Of a DNA stretch of 13,553 nucleotides, positions 1-7,988 are shown one piece after another. The stretch comes from an uncultured Sutterella sp. GTDB taxonomy: Bacteria; Pseudomonadota; Gammaproteobacteria; Burkholderiales; Burkholderiaceae_F. Location: assembly GCA_900554375.1 (NCBI GenBank), contig USHK01000008.1:1-13553 (forward strand). The letters run 5' to 3'. The position numbers were made by a program, and so were the translations under genes. The notes under the pieces were generated by a model. That model was not told the origin of the DNA, did no database searches, and saw only the letters and a list, made by a program, of their open reading frames with translations. The first letter of the stretch is position 1. Every line of letters begins with the position of its first letter.

Positions 1-1388
1 CACGAGAGTGGGACACTTCGGTGGAGGAAGCTCTCAAATCTTTTATCAGACTTCCGGCGCTTTCGCCCGATTTTGATAAAAAATGGGAGGAAAACGGCGT
101 CCTTCTCAAAGCCCTTGAGGAAGCTCGGCTTTGGGCTGAAAAACAAGGCATCAAAGGGCTTCGCTGTGAAATTATCAAAGACGACGGATTTACGCCGTGC
201 CTCTTTGTAGAAATAGATGCGACAGCCGAAAAAACGCTCGAGCGTTCGGTGTTCTTTTACGGACACTTAGATAAGCAGCCTCCTAATGAAGGCTGGGATC
301 CGGATAAAAGCGCTTGGGAGCCTGTTATTCAAAACGGTCGTTTGTATGGACGAGGCGCTGTGGATGACGGCTATGCCTTCTACACTTCCTTGGCTGCCGT
401 GAAGGCCCTGCAGACGTTAGGTATTCCGCATCCGCGCTGTGTCGGTCTATTTGAAACCTGTGAAGAGTCTTCCTCTCGCCACTACGATTCCTACTTGAAA
501 GAAGCCGAAAAGAAAATCGGCGACATCGGGCTTGTGATAGCGCTTGACAGCTGCTGCGGCGACTACGAAAGACTTTGGGTGACTTCGTCACTTCGAGGCA
601 TGCTTGGCGGCACGATAGAAGTTCGGACCCTGAATGTTGGCGTCCATTCCGGAGAAGCAAGCGGAATTGTTCCGGAAAGCTTTATGATTATCCGGCGCCT
701 GCTCGACCGTATTGAAGACAGCAGAACCGGAGAAATTATTCCGAAGGTTTTTCAGACGAAGATCAGCGAGGAAATCCACAAACAAAACGTGGGAGTCGCC
801 GAGAGTTTAGGAGAGCGAGTTTTTGCTTCTTATCCGTGGCACGGGAAAACCGAACCGCTGACAAAAGACCCCTGTGAGGCTTTATTAAACCGCAGCTGGC
901 GCCCTGAATTGACAGTTACGGGCGTGGACGGAATGCCGTCTGTCGAAAATGCCGGCAATGTGATGCGTCCTTATACGACGGTGAAGATCGGAATGAGGTT
1001 GCCGCCGGATGTGGATGCCGAAAAGGCTTCAGCAGCGCTGGAAGAAATTATCACGGCTGAACCTCCTTTCAATGCAGATGTGAGGTATGTTCCCACTGTG
1101 GCGAGTAACGGATGGTCTGCTAAAGCTTCGGCTCCGTGGATTTCTAAAGCGTTTGAGAAAGCTTCCCAGTCCTATTGGAACAATAAACCTGCCTATATGG
1201 GGCTCGGCGCTTCTATTCCTTTGGTGAAGCTTTTTTCTGAGAAGTGGCCGCATGCTCAGTTTATGGTTTCCGGCGCCTTAGGACCCAATTCCAACGCGCA
1301 CGGTCCCAATGAGTCGCTGCACATTGAATATTGCAAGAAGCAGACGGCAACGGTCGCGTATTTGATTTCGCAGTACGAGGAGGAATGA
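1..1388 (+). CDS. M20-family zinc metallopeptidase, 5' end missing
   Basis: This gene encodes a metal-dependent peptidase of the M20 family (dipeptidase/carnosinase-like), probably cytosolic and active on small peptides. Residue numbers here count from the GTG at 21. The metal-site motifs are visible in order: H82-x-D84 in GHLDKQP, the bridging Asp D115 in GRGAVDDG, the catalytic and ligand pair E148-E149 in ETCEESSS, D176 in ALDSCCGD, and H427 in NAHGPNE. The GVHSGEASG stretch near 207-215 marks the dimerisation (lid) domain. The frame stays open from position 3 to the contig edge and reads REWDTS before the GTG. Family members carry a similar W-D-x-S segment, so the GTG is probably an internal Val and roughly 15 N-terminal residues are missing. 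The stop at 1386-1388 is followed one base later by the next gene, so the two are likely co-transcribed. The substrate cannot be told from sequence. Confidence 0.9.
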   Translation, partial: REWDTSVEEALKSFIRLPALSPDFDKKWEENGVLLKALEEARLWAEKQGIKGLRCEIIKDDGFTPCLFVEIDATAEKTLERSVFFYGHLDKQPPNEGWDPDKSAWEPVIQNGRLYGRGAVDDGYAFYTSLAAVKALQTLGIPHPRCVGLFETCEESSSRHYDSYLKEAEKKIGDIGLVIALDSCCGDYERLWVTSSLRGMLGGTIEVRTLNVGVHSGEASGIVPESFMIIRRLLDRIEDSRTGEIIPKVFQTKISEEIHKQNVGVAESLGERVFASYPWHGKTEPLTKDPCEALLNRSWRPELTVTGVDGMPSVENAGNVMRPYTTVKIGMRLPPDVDAEKASAALEEIITAEPPFNADVRYVPTVASNGWSAKASAPWISKAFEKASQSYWNNKPAYMGLGASIPLVKLFSEKWPHAQFMVSGALGPNSNAHGPNESLHIEYCKKQTATVAYLISQYEEE

Positions 1389-1389
1389 G

Positions 1390-1596
1390 ATGAGAAGAGA
1401 TGTGGTTACCCAGGTCATCGTGGAGTACCCAAGCGGCTGCGAAAACTTTGCGACCCGTCTGGAGGCCGAAAGGTTTATTAACGCCAACTTGGAAGAAGAG
1501 GAGCCTGTGGCCGTCTGGGTTGAAGAAGTCAATGGAAAGAAGAAATACGACCTTCACTTTGTCGAAGAAAACGGGGAAATCCACATCGTAGATTAA
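1390..1596 (+). CDS. Small acidic hypothetical protein (68 aa)
   Basis: I do not recognise this 68-residue protein. The ATG lies one base after the stop of the M20 peptidase gene. A perfect AGGAGG ribosome binding site at 1378-1383, inside the end of that gene, sits 6 nt before the ATG, which strongly supports both translation and this start. The product is rich in Glu, including an EEEE run near residues 35-38. It has no signal peptide, membrane segment or Cys motif; its single Cys is near residue 17. The C-terminal half alternates charged and hydrophobic residues (KKYDLHFVEENGEIHIVD), which suggests a small beta-rich fold. The tight coupling implies that it is made together with the peptidase, but no function can be assigned. 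Confidence 0.75.
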   Translation: MRRDVVTQVIVEYPSGCENFATRLEAERFINANLEEEEPVAVWVEEVNGKKKYDLHFVEENGEIHIVD

Positions 1597-1613
1597 GGCC
1601 TGAATCCAAACAT

Positions 1614-1648
1614 CAAGAAAAAACGCCGGATCAGCGGCGTTTTTCTTG
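1614..1648. terminator. Bidirectional intrinsic terminator
   Basis: A GC-rich stem, ACGCCG (1623-1628) pairing with CGGCGT (1635-1640) around a 6-nt loop, is flanked by an A-run (1618-1623) on the left and a T-run (1640-1644) on the right. The pairing continues outwards through the A/T tracts to CAAG (1614-1617) and CTTG (1645-1648), with one unpaired A. It lies between the plus-strand 68-aa gene and the minus-strand 87-aa gene, which converge here, so it can end transcripts from both sides. Confidence 0.85.
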
Positions 1649-1667
1649 AAGAAAGGTCTGGTTCCTT

Positions 1668-1931
1668 CTATTCCCGATTCCAGTTTCGGGCAAATTTCCG
1701 AAGCGACCCGATGATGTAGCCAGCCTGATAAGAGCGAGACTGCAGGGCTTTGATAGCACCCTCTATATCAATTCTTGGCAGGCGCCCTTCGATATAGTTT
1801 TTAATTTCATCGCGAAGAACGTCCTCAGGCGGCCGCTGCTGCATCTGCGACATGACGTTTAAAGCTGCCCGAGCTTCCGGGGGAAGACCTTGCATGACTC
1901 TGTCTACGTTTTCCTTGTTTGTTAAGCTCAT
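1668..1931 (-). CDS. Hypothetical protein downstream of ilvA (87 aa)
   Basis: I do not recognise this 87-residue protein. It appears soluble, charged and mainly helical, with no signal peptide, membrane segment or Cys. A Pro-containing stretch (LPPEARAALNVMSQMQQRPPEDVL, split here as LPPEARAALN and the following VMSQMQQRPPEDVL) precedes an amphipathic region containing DEIKNYIEGRLPRID. The ATG is 48 nt beyond the ilvA stop on the same strand, and a bidirectional terminator follows, so it is probably the last gene of the ilvA transcript. No good ribosome binding site precedes the ATG. A perfect 9-bp hairpin sits 16 nt upstream of the start. A later in-frame Met (VMQGL) could be an alternative start. 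The placement between ilvA and a terminator supports a real gene, but the evidence for expression is only positional. Confidence 0.6.
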   Translation of the reverse strand: MSLTNKENVDRVMQGLPPEARAALNVMSQMQQRPPEDVLRDEIKNYIEGRLPRIDIEGAIKALQSRSYQAGYIIGSLRKFARNWNRE

Positions 1932-1947
1932 ATTCGGTTCACTGCGG

Positions 1948-1970
1948 GAAGCGGAGGAGGTCTCCGCTTC
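1948..1970 (-). repeat. Perfect hairpin between ilvA and the 87-aa gene
   Basis: The arms GAAGCGGAG (1948-1956) and CTCCGCTTC (1962-1970) are exact reverse complements, 9 bp each, around a 5-nt loop (1957-1961). No T-run follows on either strand, so this is not a typical intrinsic terminator. On the minus-strand transcript it starts 9 nt after the ilvA stop and ends 16 nt before the ATG of the 87-aa gene. That fits an mRNA processing, 3'-end protection or translation-control element. The hairpin is seen directly; the role is inferred. Confidence 0.5.
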
Positions 1971-1979
1971 ATCCTTCTT

Positions 1980-3503
1980 CTATCCTAAGAACAGTTTATA
2001 AGCGGGATTGTTCGTTTCTTCAACGTAGGAATACCCGAGGTTCTTCAGGAATTCATCAAAGCGCTCATAGTCCTCTTTCGGAACCTGCAGGCCAGCAAGT
2101 ATGCGGCCGTAGTCGGCACCTTGATTCCGATAGTGGAACATAGAAATATTCCAGTTCGAGCCCGAGGAGTTAAGGAACTTGAACAGAGCACCGGGTCTTT
2201 CCGGGAACTCGAAACGGAAAACGCGCTCGTCGGTTGCCAGTTTTGAGTGGCCGCCGACCATGTAGCGCAGGTGCGTCTTAGCGAGTTCATTTTCCGTAAT
2301 ATCTAGTGCAGGGAGGCCCTGGTCTTCGAATAACTTCTTGATTTCGGCAGCCTCGCTTCGATGCTCAGTCTGGATACCGACAAAAATTTGGGCATCGGCT
2401 GCATCCGAAATACGATAGTTGAATTCAGTGATGTTTCGGCTGCCTAACAGAGAAATCAGAGTTCGGAAGGAATTCTTTTTTTCCGGGATCGTGACGGCAA
2501 AAAGTACTTCGCGGTGCTCACCTAGTTCGGCGCGTTCCGCGACAAAACGCAGACGGTCAAAGTTCATATTTGCACCGGACAGCACACCGACAAACGTCTG
2601 ATTCTTGCAGCCGTTTTGCTTGATGTAATGCTTGATGCCTGCCACAGAGAGTGCGCCGGCCGGCTCAAGAATGCTTCTCGTATCCTGGAATACATCTTTG
2701 ATCGCGGCACAGACTTCGTCCGTGTCTACGAGCACGATGCCGTCAACGAAATTCTTGCAAAGGGCGTAGGTCTCTTTACCGACGAGCTTAACCGCCGTGC
2801 CGTCTGAGAAGAGGCCGACATCGGGGACTAACGTTCTTTCTCCATTTTTAAGGGACTGATTCATGCTGTCCGAATCATATGTTTGGACGCCGAAAACCTT
2901 GATATTAGGATAGAGCGCTTTAACGTAGACGGCGACGCCGGCAAGCAGGCCGCCGCCTCCGACAGGGACAAAAATTGCGTCGATGTTGCCGTTGGCGTTT
3001 TGGGCTTGACGGATAATTTCCATTCCGACGGTACCCTGGCCGGCGATGACATCCGGGTCATCGAAGGGAGGCACCGGCGTCAGACCTTCTTTAGCTTGAA
3101 GTTCCTCTGCATAAGCGGCAGCGTCGCTGAAGGATTCACCGAAGAGAACTACTTCGCCGCCCAATCGGCGTACCGTGTTTATTTTGAGGGCAGGTGCCGT
3201 TATTGGCATAACAATAACAGCTCGGCAGCCCAGTTTGCTCGCGGCGAGAGCAACGCCTTGAGCATGGTTGCCTGCACTGGCGGCGATCACACCGCGGGCA
3301 CGTTCTTCCGGAGTGAGATTCGCCATCTTGTTGTAGGCGCCTCTCAGTTTGAAGCTAAAGACGCTTTGGAGGTCTTCTCGTTTTAAAAGAATTTTGTTTT
3401 CGGTACGGGCGGAAAGGAGTTTTGCCTGCTGCAAGGGCGTTTCCTTAGCTACATCGTAAACATGGGCTTTGAGAATTCGTCGAAGGTATTCTTGCTCTAA
3501 CAT
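1980..3503 (-). CDS. ilvA: Threonine dehydratase, biosynthetic (IlvA)
   Basis: This is the PLP-dependent threonine ammonia-lyase that converts L-threonine to 2-oxobutanoate, the committed step of isoleucine synthesis, in the cytosol. The protein is 507 aa, close to the 514 aa of E. coli IlvA. The PLP-binding Lys is K52 in SFKLRGAYNKM. SAGNHAQG (76-83) and the phosphate-binding loop VGGGGLLAG (181-189) complete the fold-type II catalytic core. Two ACT-like regulatory domains follow, at about 331-407 and 425-505, including YMVGG (414-418) and WNISMFHYRNQGADYGR (451-467). This is the long, isoleucine-inhibited form. I chose the ATG at 3503 because MLEQEYLRRIL aligns with the family N-terminus. 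The frame stays open upstream to 3662, but that translation looks like noise. No strong ribosome binding site is visible at 3503. The next gene is divergent across 157 bp. Confidence 0.96.
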   Translation of the reverse strand: MLEQEYLRRILKAHVYDVAKETPLQQAKLLSARTENKILLKREDLQSVFSFKLRGAYNKMANLTPEERARGVIAASAGNHAQGVALAASKLGCRAVIVMPITAPALKINTVRRLGGEVVLFGESFSDAAAYAEELQAKEGLTPVPPFDDPDVIAGQGTVGMEIIRQAQNANGNIDAIFVPVGGGGLLAGVAVYVKALYPNIKVFGVQTYDSDSMNQSLKNGERTLVPDVGLFSDGTAVKLVGKETYALCKNFVDGIVLVDTDEVCAAIKDVFQDTRSILEPAGALSVAGIKHYIKQNGCKNQTFVGVLSGANMNFDRLRFVAERAELGEHREVLFAVTIPEKKNSFRTLISLLGSRNITEFNYRISDAADAQIFVGIQTEHRSEAAEIKKLFEDQGLPALDITENELAKTHLRYMVGGHSKLATDERVFRFEFPERPGALFKFLNSSGSNWNISMFHYRNQGADYGRILAGLQVPKEDYERFDEFLKNLGYSYVEETNNPAYKLFLG

Positions 3504-3660
3504 GTCGACTAGGATATGAAAAGTGGTTGAAGATTCCTTAAACATACCACCGGATCTCATTGAAATTGAAAAAGGCGAGTTAGGTTTATTACTTGGATGG
3601 AAAAATCTTGCACAATGTAGATTCCGATAACAAGCTGTAAGCCGATACCAACGAAGAACC
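3504..3660. promoter_or_regulatory. Divergent intergenic region, ilvA / FAD oxidoreductase
   Basis: These 157 bp separate two divergent genes and must hold promoters for both. A weak plus-strand candidate is TTACTT (3589-3594) with CACAAT (3611-3616) at 16-bp spacing. Minus-strand candidates are equally weak. I see no leader-peptide run of Ile or Leu codons, no attenuator-type terminator and no riboswitch-like structure. The region is AT-richer than the flanking genes. Its promoter role follows from gene orientation, not from a convincing motif. Confidence 0.4.
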
Positions 3661-6600
3661 ATGGCCGAAAAGATTGAACTGCAAAATCGTTTAAGAGAGA
3701 TTCCTTATAACTACACCTCGTTTGCGGATAAGGATATTGTGACGCGGCTGCTTGGCAAGGAGGCCTGGCAGTTGTTAAACGAGCTTCGCGTATCAGGAAA
3801 GCCGGGACGATCCGCCCGAATGCTTTATGAAGTTTTGGGCGATGTTTGGGTGATTCAAAGAAATCCTTACCTGCAGGAAGACATGTTGTTTAACAAGAAA
3901 CGGCGTGATCTTCTGATTGAGGCCCTCTACCACCGTATTAATTCGATCCGCGAGCAGCTCCCAACCCTTGATGAGGTTTCAGCCCGAAAAGTTGCAGTTC
4001 TGATGGAGACTGCGCTGGTGATGATTGAAAAATTCAAGGGTTCCTTTGAGCGCTCCTGGGATCTTCGCCGGTTGGTTTTAAAGAAGCTGAAGAAGCACAC
4101 TCGCGCAGACAATATTCGTTTCGACGGTTTTTCGAGAGCCAGTCATGTCACAGACGCGACGGACTGGCGTGTCGAATATCCTTTCGTTGTGATTTACCCG
4201 GACTCCGAAGATGAGATGCCGGGCATCGTCAAGGCCCTGATCGATCTTGATTTTGTGATTATTCCCCGTGGAGGGGGCACCGGTTATACGGGGGGCGCCG
4301 TGCCGCTGCATTCCCGCTCGGCCGTTATTAATACCGAGAAACTGAATCGTATTTCTGATGTGGAAATGCGCAAGCTCGAGGGGCTCGACAAAGAAGTCGC
4401 TACGATTCAGGCCGGCTCCGGCTCGGTGAACAAGAAAGTCGCTGAGAAGGCAGCTTCCGAAGGCTGGGTTTTCTCAGTGGATCCGAACTCAAACTATGCC
4501 TGCACGATCGGCGGCAATATTGCGGAAAATGCCGGTGGAAAGAAGGCGGTCCTGTGGGGGACGACCGTCGACAACGTGTGTTGGTACCGAATGGTCGATC
4601 CGGACGGAAACTGGCTGGAGGTCACACGCGTGAATCACAATCTCGGCAAAATCCATCTGCAGGAGGACGTGGTATTCGAGGCGGTGTGGAAACAAGGCAG
4701 CAAATCTCCGGAGAAAGCGCCCGTCATCCGTAAAAAGACATTCCGACTCAAAGGAGCTAAGTTCAGAACTCCGGGCTTAGGTAAGGACGTGACGAATAAG
4801 TATTTAGGAGGCCTTCCCGGTTTGCAGAAGGAGGGCTGCGACGGCATTATTACTTCAGCCCGCTTTATTCTTCATAAGATGCCGGCTTGCACACAGACCG
4901 TTTGTCTGGAGTTTTACGGTGCCGCCGGAAACGCCGGTCCCGCGATCTACCAAATCTCTCAGCTCTTTGACTCCCATCCTGAAGGCGTCATGCTCGCCGG
5001 CTTGGAGCACTTGGATGACCGTTACCTGCACGCAATCAATTATGCACCGAAGAGCGGCCGCGGAATTTATCCGAAGATGGTGATTGTTGGGGACATTATC
5101 GGCGACGATGATGCAACGATTTCCAAGTACATCGAAGAAGTTAAGAAGATTGCTATTGCAGGGAACGGCGATACGTTTGTGGCGAAAACACCTGAAGCCC
5201 GCCACCAGTATTGGGCCGAGCGCTCTAAGACGTCGGCGATCTCCAAGCACACCAACGCCTTCAAACTGAACGAAGACGTCGTGATTCCGCTGGACAAGAT
5301 CGGTGAGTACACGGACGCATGCGAACTCTTTAATATTTGCTGTTCCATCCGCAATAAGCTTGAGATGCTGAATGCCGTGGCTACTTATTTAGGCAGCCCG
5401 ATCAAGCTCGGCAAACTAGCTGTTTCGTCGGAAGGTTACTCCGAGAAAGAACTCCTGGCACAAAAGCTTCCGCTTGCGATGGCGCTGCTCAGGAAAGTTC
5501 ATGACGAGTGGAAATACGTGCTCAATCATCTGCATACGCCGGCAAAGGAGGCATTGGAAGCACTTGAGCAGCTCGGACGCCGCTGTGAATCGAAGCTCCC
5601 TGAGAGTCTTGAAGATTTAACGCTGCTGGACTTGGTTCAGAACCACTATCTGCGGATTTCATGGAAGAAGGAAGTCCTTCGTGAACTCAATGACATATAT
5701 GCAGGGGACGCCTTTGAAGCAGTGAGAAGAGAGATCGTTAAGATTCACGATCGCGTATTGAGAGGACGAGTCTTTATTGCCCTTCATATGCATGCCGGCG
5801 ACGGTAACGTTCACACCAATATTCCGGTGAACTCCGATAACGTCGAGATGATTAAGACCGCTAATGAGGGAGTGGCCTATGTTATGGAAGTCGCTAAGAA
5901 ACTAGGCGGAGCGATCTCCGGAGAGCATGGCATCGGTATGACAAAGATTGCCTTTGTCGAGCCGGGACAGTTTGATGAGTTCTATCGATATTTGGATGAA
6001 GTCGATCCCCATGGTCGATTTAACCGCGGAAAACTCCGTCCGGAGGCGAACTTGTCGATTGCCTATACGCCGAGCTTCAATCTTCTGGGACACGAATCAT
6101 TGATTATGCAGAAGAGCGAAGCAAAGCAGATTGCAGACGAAATCAAGACCTGTCTTCGCTGTGGCAAATGCAAGCCTGTCTGCACGACACATGTTCCGAA
6201 TGCCAATTTGCTTTACTCGCCGAGAAACAAAGTCATCGCAACATCCCTGCTGCTGGAAGCATTTCTTTATGAAGAGCAAACGCGCCGCGGCGTTTCGTTG
6301 AAGCATTTCACCGAGTTCGGAGACGTTTCCGATCATTGCACGATTTGTCAGAAATGCCAGAAGCCATGCCCCGTGAAGATCGATTTCGGGCATGTCACTA
6401 TGCTCATGAGAGATATGCTGCACGGCCAGGGAAAAGAGCGATTTGACCCGGCGAAATCGGCCGGATTGAAATTTCTTGAGCTGGAGAACCCTTTGGCCGT
6501 TCGTGCCATGCGCAAGGGCATGGTGGAATACGGCTTCAAGGCTCAGCGCATTGCTGCCGATGCGCTGAAATTCACGGCGGCGAAGAGCCTGAAACATCCC

Positions 6601-7569
6601 GGATTCAGTACCGGACGCCCAACTCTGAGAGAGGAAGTTATCCACTTAGTGAATCGGAAGCTGCCCGAAGACAAGGTTCATACAACGGCACGTCGTTTGC
6701 TCGACATCGAAGAATCTACCTATATCCCGGTGATCAAGAACAAGGAGATAGATAGCCCCGCGTCAGGAAGAGAGTCGGTATTCTATTTCCCGGGATGTGG
6801 CAATGAGAAGCTCTTCAGTCAGGTATCTATTGCTGTATTGGGAATGCTCTATGACATGGGTGTGCAGGTTGTTCTTCCGCCGGGCTACCGCTGCTGCGGC
6901 CATCCGCAGAAAGGCAACGGACTGAGCAAAAAAGGCGACGATATCGTCACACGTAATCGCGTGCTCTTCCACCGAGTGGCTAATACGCTGAATTACGCGG
7001 ATATCTCTACGGTGTTGGTGAGCTGCGGCACCTGTCTGCATCAGTTGAGAGAATACAACTTTGAATCTATTTTCCCGGGCTGCCGTGTTATGGATATTCA
7101 CGACTATCTGGCGGAAAAAGGAATTAGCGTGAACGGGGCGTACAACACTCGGTACATCTATCATGATCCGTGCCATACGCCTCTGAAGGAAGGCCTTCCC
7201 ATTGAGACTGTCAATCGATTGATTCACCCGAAAGACGGCTCTCGAGTGGAATTGTCCGAGCGGTGTTGCGGAGAGAGCGGTACGTTCGCGGTTTCCCGTC
7301 CGGATATCGCAAGTCAGGTGAGAACTGCAAAGGAGCTGAGTCTTAATCAGGCAGCAGAGAAACTCAGAACGAATCACTTCTCCGGCACGATCAAAGTTCT
7401 TACCGCCTGCCCTGGATGTCTACAGGGAATGAATCGTTATTCTGAGTCGACGCACACGAAGGCAGAGTTTCTTGTTGTGGAGATGATGCGCTCAAAATAC
7501 GGTGACAACTGGCTGTATGAAACCGTCAATAAACTGAAAGACGGCGGAATTGAAAAGGTATTGTTATGA
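3661..7569 (+). CDS. Giant FAD/Fe-S oxidoreductase with DUF3683 N-terminus
   Basis: This 1302-residue flavoprotein fuses GlcD-like and GlcF-like parts and resembles 2-hydroxyacid dehydrogenases of the YdiJ type. Residues 10 to about 150 form the DUF3683-like region (REIPYNYTSF onward). FAD-binding motifs are PRGGGTGYTGG (202-212) and DPNSNYACTIGGNIAENAGG (274-293). The FAD-oxidase C-terminal part has HMHAGDGNVHTN (709-720) and SGEHGIGMTK (753-762). Two 4Fe-4S motifs follow: C831/C834/C837/C841 and C893/C896/C899/C903. Two CCG (cysteine-rich) modules end the protein: C1046, CC1078-1079, C1122/C1125 and C1171, CC1202-1203, C1250/C1253. All ligands appear intact. Electrons from a D-2-hydroxyacid would pass through FAD and the clusters to an acceptor, probably at the membrane face, since no transmembrane segment is seen. 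The substrate is unknown. The start ATG abuts the divergent spacer and has only a weak ribosome binding site. The 3' end overlaps the HIT gene by ATGA. Confidence 0.9.
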   Translation: MAEKIELQNRLREIPYNYTSFADKDIVTRLLGKEAWQLLNELRVSGKPGRSARMLYEVLGDVWVIQRNPYLQEDMLFNKKRRDLLIEALYHRINSIREQLPTLDEVSARKVAVLMETALVMIEKFKGSFERSWDLRRLVLKKLKKHTRADNIRFDGFSRASHVTDATDWRVEYPFVVIYPDSEDEMPGIVKALIDLDFVIIPRGGGTGYTGGAVPLHSRSAVINTEKLNRISDVEMRKLEGLDKEVATIQAGSGSVNKKVAEKAASEGWVFSVDPNSNYACTIGGNIAENAGGKKAVLWGTTVDNVCWYRMVDPDGNWLEVTRVNHNLGKIHLQEDVVFEAVWKQGSKSPEKAPVIRKKTFRLKGAKFRTPGLGKDVTNKYLGGLPGLQKEGCDGIITSARFILHKMPACTQTVCLEFYGAAGNAGPAIYQISQLFDSHPEGVMLAGLEHLDDRYLHAINYAPKSGRGIYPKMVIVGDIIGDDDATISKYIEEVKKIAIAGNGDTFVAKTPEARHQYWAERSKTSAISKHTNAFKLNEDVVIPLDKIGEYTDACELFNICCSIRNKLEMLNAVATYLGSPIKLGKLAVSSEGYSEKELLAQKLPLAMALLRKVHDEWKYVLNHLHTPAKEALEALEQLGRRCESKLPESLEDLTLLDLVQNHYLRISWKKEVLRELNDIYAGDAFEAVRREIVKIHDRVLRGRVFIALHMHAGDGNVHTNIPVNSDNVEMIKTANEGVAYVMEVAKKLGGAISGEHGIGMTKIAFVEPGQFDEFYRYLDEVDPHGRFNRGKLRPEANLSIAYTPSFNLLGHESLIMQKSEAKQIADEIKTCLRCGKCKPVCTTHVPNANLLYSPRNKVIATSLLLEAFLYEEQTRRGVSLKHFTEFGDVSDHCTICQKCQKPCPVKIDFGHVTMLMRDMLHGQGKERFDPAKSAGLKFLELENPLAVRAMRKGMVEYGFKAQRIAADALKFTAAKSLKHPGFSTGRPTLREEVIHLVNRKLPEDKVHTTARRLLDIEESTYIPVIKNKEIDSPASGRESVFYFPGCGNEKLFSQVSIAVLGMLYDMGVQVVLPPGYRCCGHPQKGNGLSKKGDDIVTRNRVLFHRVANTLNYADISTVLVSCGTCLHQLREYNFESIFPGCRVMDIHDYLAEKGISVNGAYNTRYIYHDPCHTPLKEGLPIETVNRLIHPKDGSRVELSERCCGESGTFAVSRPDIASQVRTAKELSLNQAAEKLRTNHFSGTIKVLTACPGCLQGMNRYSESTHTKAEFLVVEMMRSKYGDNWLYETVNKLKDGGIEKVLL

Positions 7570-7988
7570 CGCAAAACTGCCCCCTCTGCGCTGCTGAAAA
7601 TGAGCGCGTTATTGTCGCGAACGATAGTTTTCGCATTATTCGTGTAGACGATCCTGAGTTTCCGGGCTATTTCCGACTGATTTGGCAGGACCACGTGAAA
7701 GAAGTCTCCGACCTTAATCAGGAGGACTGGCTGATCATGTGGGACGCTCTGACGCGATTGGAAGAAACCATCATCGATGAGATGTCTCCCGAAAAGGTAA
7801 ATTGGGCTCAGTTCGGAACGATGGTGCCGCACCTACACTGGCACTTGATTCCGCGATTCTGTGATGATGCCGCTTATCCAGACAGCTACTGGAGCCCTCG
7901 CAGGAGGAAAACCAACCCCAAAGTGCTGGCAGAACGCGAGCAGGATGCTCAGAGGTGCGAAGAGCGGATTAAAAAGGCTTTTGCGTAA
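7566..7988 (+). CDS. HIT-family hydrolase (histidine triad)
   Basis: This 140-residue protein belongs to the histidine triad superfamily of nucleotide hydrolases and transferases. The signature H89-L-H91-W-H93-L-I is exact, and the middle His would be the nucleophile that takes the nucleotidyl group. An N-terminal CPLC (residues 5-8) resembles the zinc-site Cys pair of many HIT proteins. The probable substrates are AMP-linked compounds such as adenosine phosphoramidates or dinucleoside polyphosphates, but subclass assignment is not possible from sequence. The start codon overlaps the stop of the giant oxidoreductase (ATGA at 7566-7569), and AAGG at 7555-7558 provides a usable ribosome binding site, so translation is probably coupled. 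The last 20 bp overlap the 3' end of coaD on the other strand. The charged C-terminal tail (about 110-140) lies beyond the catalytic core. Confidence 0.9.
   Translation: MTQNCPLCAAENERVIVANDSFRIIRVDDPEFPGYFRLIWQDHVKEVSDLNQEDWLIMWDALTRLEETIIDEMSPEKVNWAQFGTMVPHLHWHLIPRFCDDAAYPDSYWSPRRRKTNPKVLAEREQDAQRCEERIKKAFA

Noticed and set aside
1..8. CACGAGA at the contig start resembles the adapter segment at the other end
   Set aside because: Only seven bases match, the eighth differs, and the frame immediately reads REWDTS, which fits the M20 family N-terminus, so it is treated as genomic.
2883..3386. Antisense open frame (167 codons) opposite ilvA
   Set aside because: It is opposite the conserved PLP domain of IlvA, and its translation looks like no known protein.
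3504..3662. Open frame extending ilvA upstream to 3662
   Set aside because: The added 53 residues do not resemble any IlvA N-terminus and would fill the divergent promoter region. MLEQEYLRRIL at 3503 fits the family.
6763..7377. Long antisense open frame (204 codons) in the oxidoreductase gene
   Set aside because: It lies wholly opposite conserved CCG domains, has no family resemblance and is best explained by codon bias of the real gene.
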